Shown here piece after piece: positions 62,984 to 64,000 of a stretch of DNA of 64,000 bases; position 1 is the stretch's first letter, and every line of letters starts with the position of its first letter. Made by a program: the position numbers and the translations under genes. The notes beneath the pieces are model-generated. The model saw only the letters and a list, made by a program, of their open reading frames with translations, did not search any database and was not told the origin of the DNA. The stretch is from Paenibacillus odorifer (GTDB lineage Bacteria; Bacillota; Bacilli; Paenibacillales; Paenibacillaceae): contig NZ_CP009428.1 of the NCBI RefSeq assembly GCF_000758725.1, positions 682,001-746,000 of the forward strand. Reading direction: 5' to 3'.

Positions 62984-64000
62984 GACCGGAGGAGCTGAAG
63001 CTGCAGGAGGCTGGCGGCGCAGCTTCGCCAGCCGCACAAGCGTCCGGTGCGGACACCGTCCGGACGCTGCTGCCCGGCTCGACCGTCGGCGTGCTCGGCG
63101 GCGGGCAGCTCGGGCGCATGATGGCGCTGGCCGGCAGCGCCATGGGGTACCGCTTCGTGGCGCTGGATCCTGCGCCGGATGCGCCTAGCGGTCAAGTTAC
63201 GCCGCAGATCACGGCGGCGTATAACGACCGGGACGCGGCGCGGGAGCTGGCCCGCCGCGCGGACGTCATCACGTACGAGTTCGAGAACGTCGACGCGGGC
63301 GTAGCCGCGCTGCTGGCGGAGGAATCGTACGTGCCGCAGGGCAGCGCGCTGCTGTATACCACGCAGCATCGGCTGCGCGAAAAAGCCGCCATCGAGGCGG
63401 CGGGCGTTCCGGTCGCCCCGTACCGGAAGGTGGACAGCCTTGCGGAGCTAAAACAGGCGGCGGCTGAACTTGGACTACCTTGTGTGCTCAAGACAGCCAC
63501 AGGCGGTTATGACGGCAAGGGTCAAGCTGTGATTCGTCAGGAAGAAGAGCTGGAAGAAGCTTTCCGGCAGGTTGCACCTGGTGAGGTGATTCCGGAGCTG
63601 GTGCTTGAGAAGTTTGTAGCTTTTCAATGCGAAATATCCGTTGTTGCTGCACGCAGTGCATCTGGGGAGGTCAAAAGCTTCCCGCCTTCTGAGAACATTC
63701 ATGTAAATAATATTTTGCATCTGTCCATTGTACCTGCAAGAGTGTCAGCGGACATTCAGCGCAGAGCTGGCGAGCTGGCTGAGACTTTAATCGCAGGGCT
63801 GAATGCGGTTGGACTGCTTGCCGTGGAAATGTTCGTCACAGCGGACGGTGAATTGTTCGTCAATGAGCTGGCACCAAGGCCGCATAATTCCGGCCATTAC
63901 ACCATGGATGCTTGCGTGACCTCACAGTTCGAGCAGCATGTCCGGGCGATTTGTAATCTGCCGCTGGGCGATACAACGCTTTTGACACCTGTAGTTATGG
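62980..64000 (+). CDS. purK: N5-carboxyaminoimidazole ribonucleotide synthase, 3' end beyond window
   Basis: The first 340 codons are present; the gene runs off the right edge. PurK uses ATP and bicarbonate to carboxylate AIR. After an unusual Ala/Pro-rich N-terminal extension of about 32 residues come [28 protein letters not shown] (about 95), the ATP-grasp lysine in [17 protein letters not shown] (about 165-181) and [18 protein letters not shown] (about 291-308). The ATG shares four bases with the purE stop. Codons 5-150 are very GC-rich compared with the rest of the gene and with purE. Confidence 0.95.
   Translation, partial: MRPEELKLQEAGGAASPAAQASGADTVRTLLPGSTVGVLGGGQLGRMMALAGSAMGYRFVALDPAPDAPSGQVTPQITAAYNDRDAARELARRADVITYEFENVDAGVAALLAEESYVPQGSALLYTTQHRLREKAAIEAAGVPVAPYRKVDSLAELKQAAAELGLPCVLKTATGGYDGKGQAVIRQEEELEEAFRQVAPGEVIPELVLEKFVAFQCEISVVAARSASGEVKSFPPSENIHVNNILHLSIVPARVSADIQRRAGELAETLIAGLNAVGLLAVEMFVTADGELFVNELAPRPHNSGHYTMDACVTSQFEQHVRAICNLPLGDTTLLTPVVM

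Noticed and set aside
62641..63369. 242-codon minus-strand frame across purE-purK
   Set aside because: Open only because of the local high GC; it is antisense to two essential-type genes.

Overview
The window is chromosomal DNA from a low-to-mid GC Firmicute, almost certainly a Paenibacillus. Support comes from the 16S/23S/5S operon, strong AGGAGG-type ribosome sites with frequent TTG/GTG starts, the paired PurBox plus purine-riboswitch control of purine genes, and surface genes that look like typical Paenibacillus proteins (class D sortase, LCP protein, copper-amine-oxidase-like stalk domains). No phage, transposase, CRISPR array or plasmid function is visible.

Layout. 0-3.7 kb: MATE efflux pump with a terminator-like leader hairpin, a convergent membrane-anchored alpha/beta hydrolase, and an IclR regulator with a perfect palindrome at its transcription start. 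3.7-5.6 kb: gene-poor, with a 565-bp array of degenerate 8-bp repeats followed by three 211-bp direct repeats. 5.6-8.4 kb: aconitase AcnA (minus). 8.8-16.7 kb: housekeeping and envelope genes (Amidase_6 protein, ddl, a small unknown, uvsE, inositol-phosphatase family, SGNH hydrolase, peptide deformylase, unknowns). 17-20 kb: hemL and an LCP protein (minus), then a bcp-type peroxiredoxin. 20.3-24.6 kb: a 1427-residue protein fusing two BcrAD/BadFG-type activase domains to HgdB-like regions. 24.8-30.3 kb: a MarR/DHA2-pump pair with a clear operator, a zinc-ribbon protein, a WYL regulator, an MFS exporter and a DedA protein. 30.4-35.6 kb: polysaccharide deacetylase, DUF58 protein, TgpA-like transglutaminase. 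35.7-39.8 kb: guaA, a small membrane protein, and a purine permease under PurBox and guanine-type riboswitch control.

39.9-47.6 kb is an envelope-glycosylation and surface block. It holds a decayed membrane-protein gene, two large polytopic glycosyltransferases (one PMT type), a GT2 polyprenyl-phosphate glycosyltransferase, a GtrA flippase-like protein and a class D sortase. It ends with two near-identical tandem cyclic-di-GMP-I riboswitches in front of a secreted transglutaminase-like protein. The GT2 and GtrA proteins would supply lipid-linked sugar outside the membrane to the GT39-type transferases; sortase and c-di-GMP control point to a sessile/motile or cell-wall remodelling programme.

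47.7-53 kb is a complete rrn operon with no tRNA in the spacer. 53-64 kb holds an acyl-ACP thioesterase, an ECF sigma factor with a DUF4179 partner, an AraC regulator, trmO, topB, an MFS transporter, DUF1294 and UspA proteins, and the start of the pur operon. purE-purK has the same PurBox/promoter/riboswitch layout as the permease, and purK runs off the right edge. The most unusual items are the tandem c-di-GMP riboswitches with two different apparent read-outs, the 8-bp and 211-bp repeat blocks, the large activase fusion, and the decayed membrane-protein gene with a T8 frameshift.
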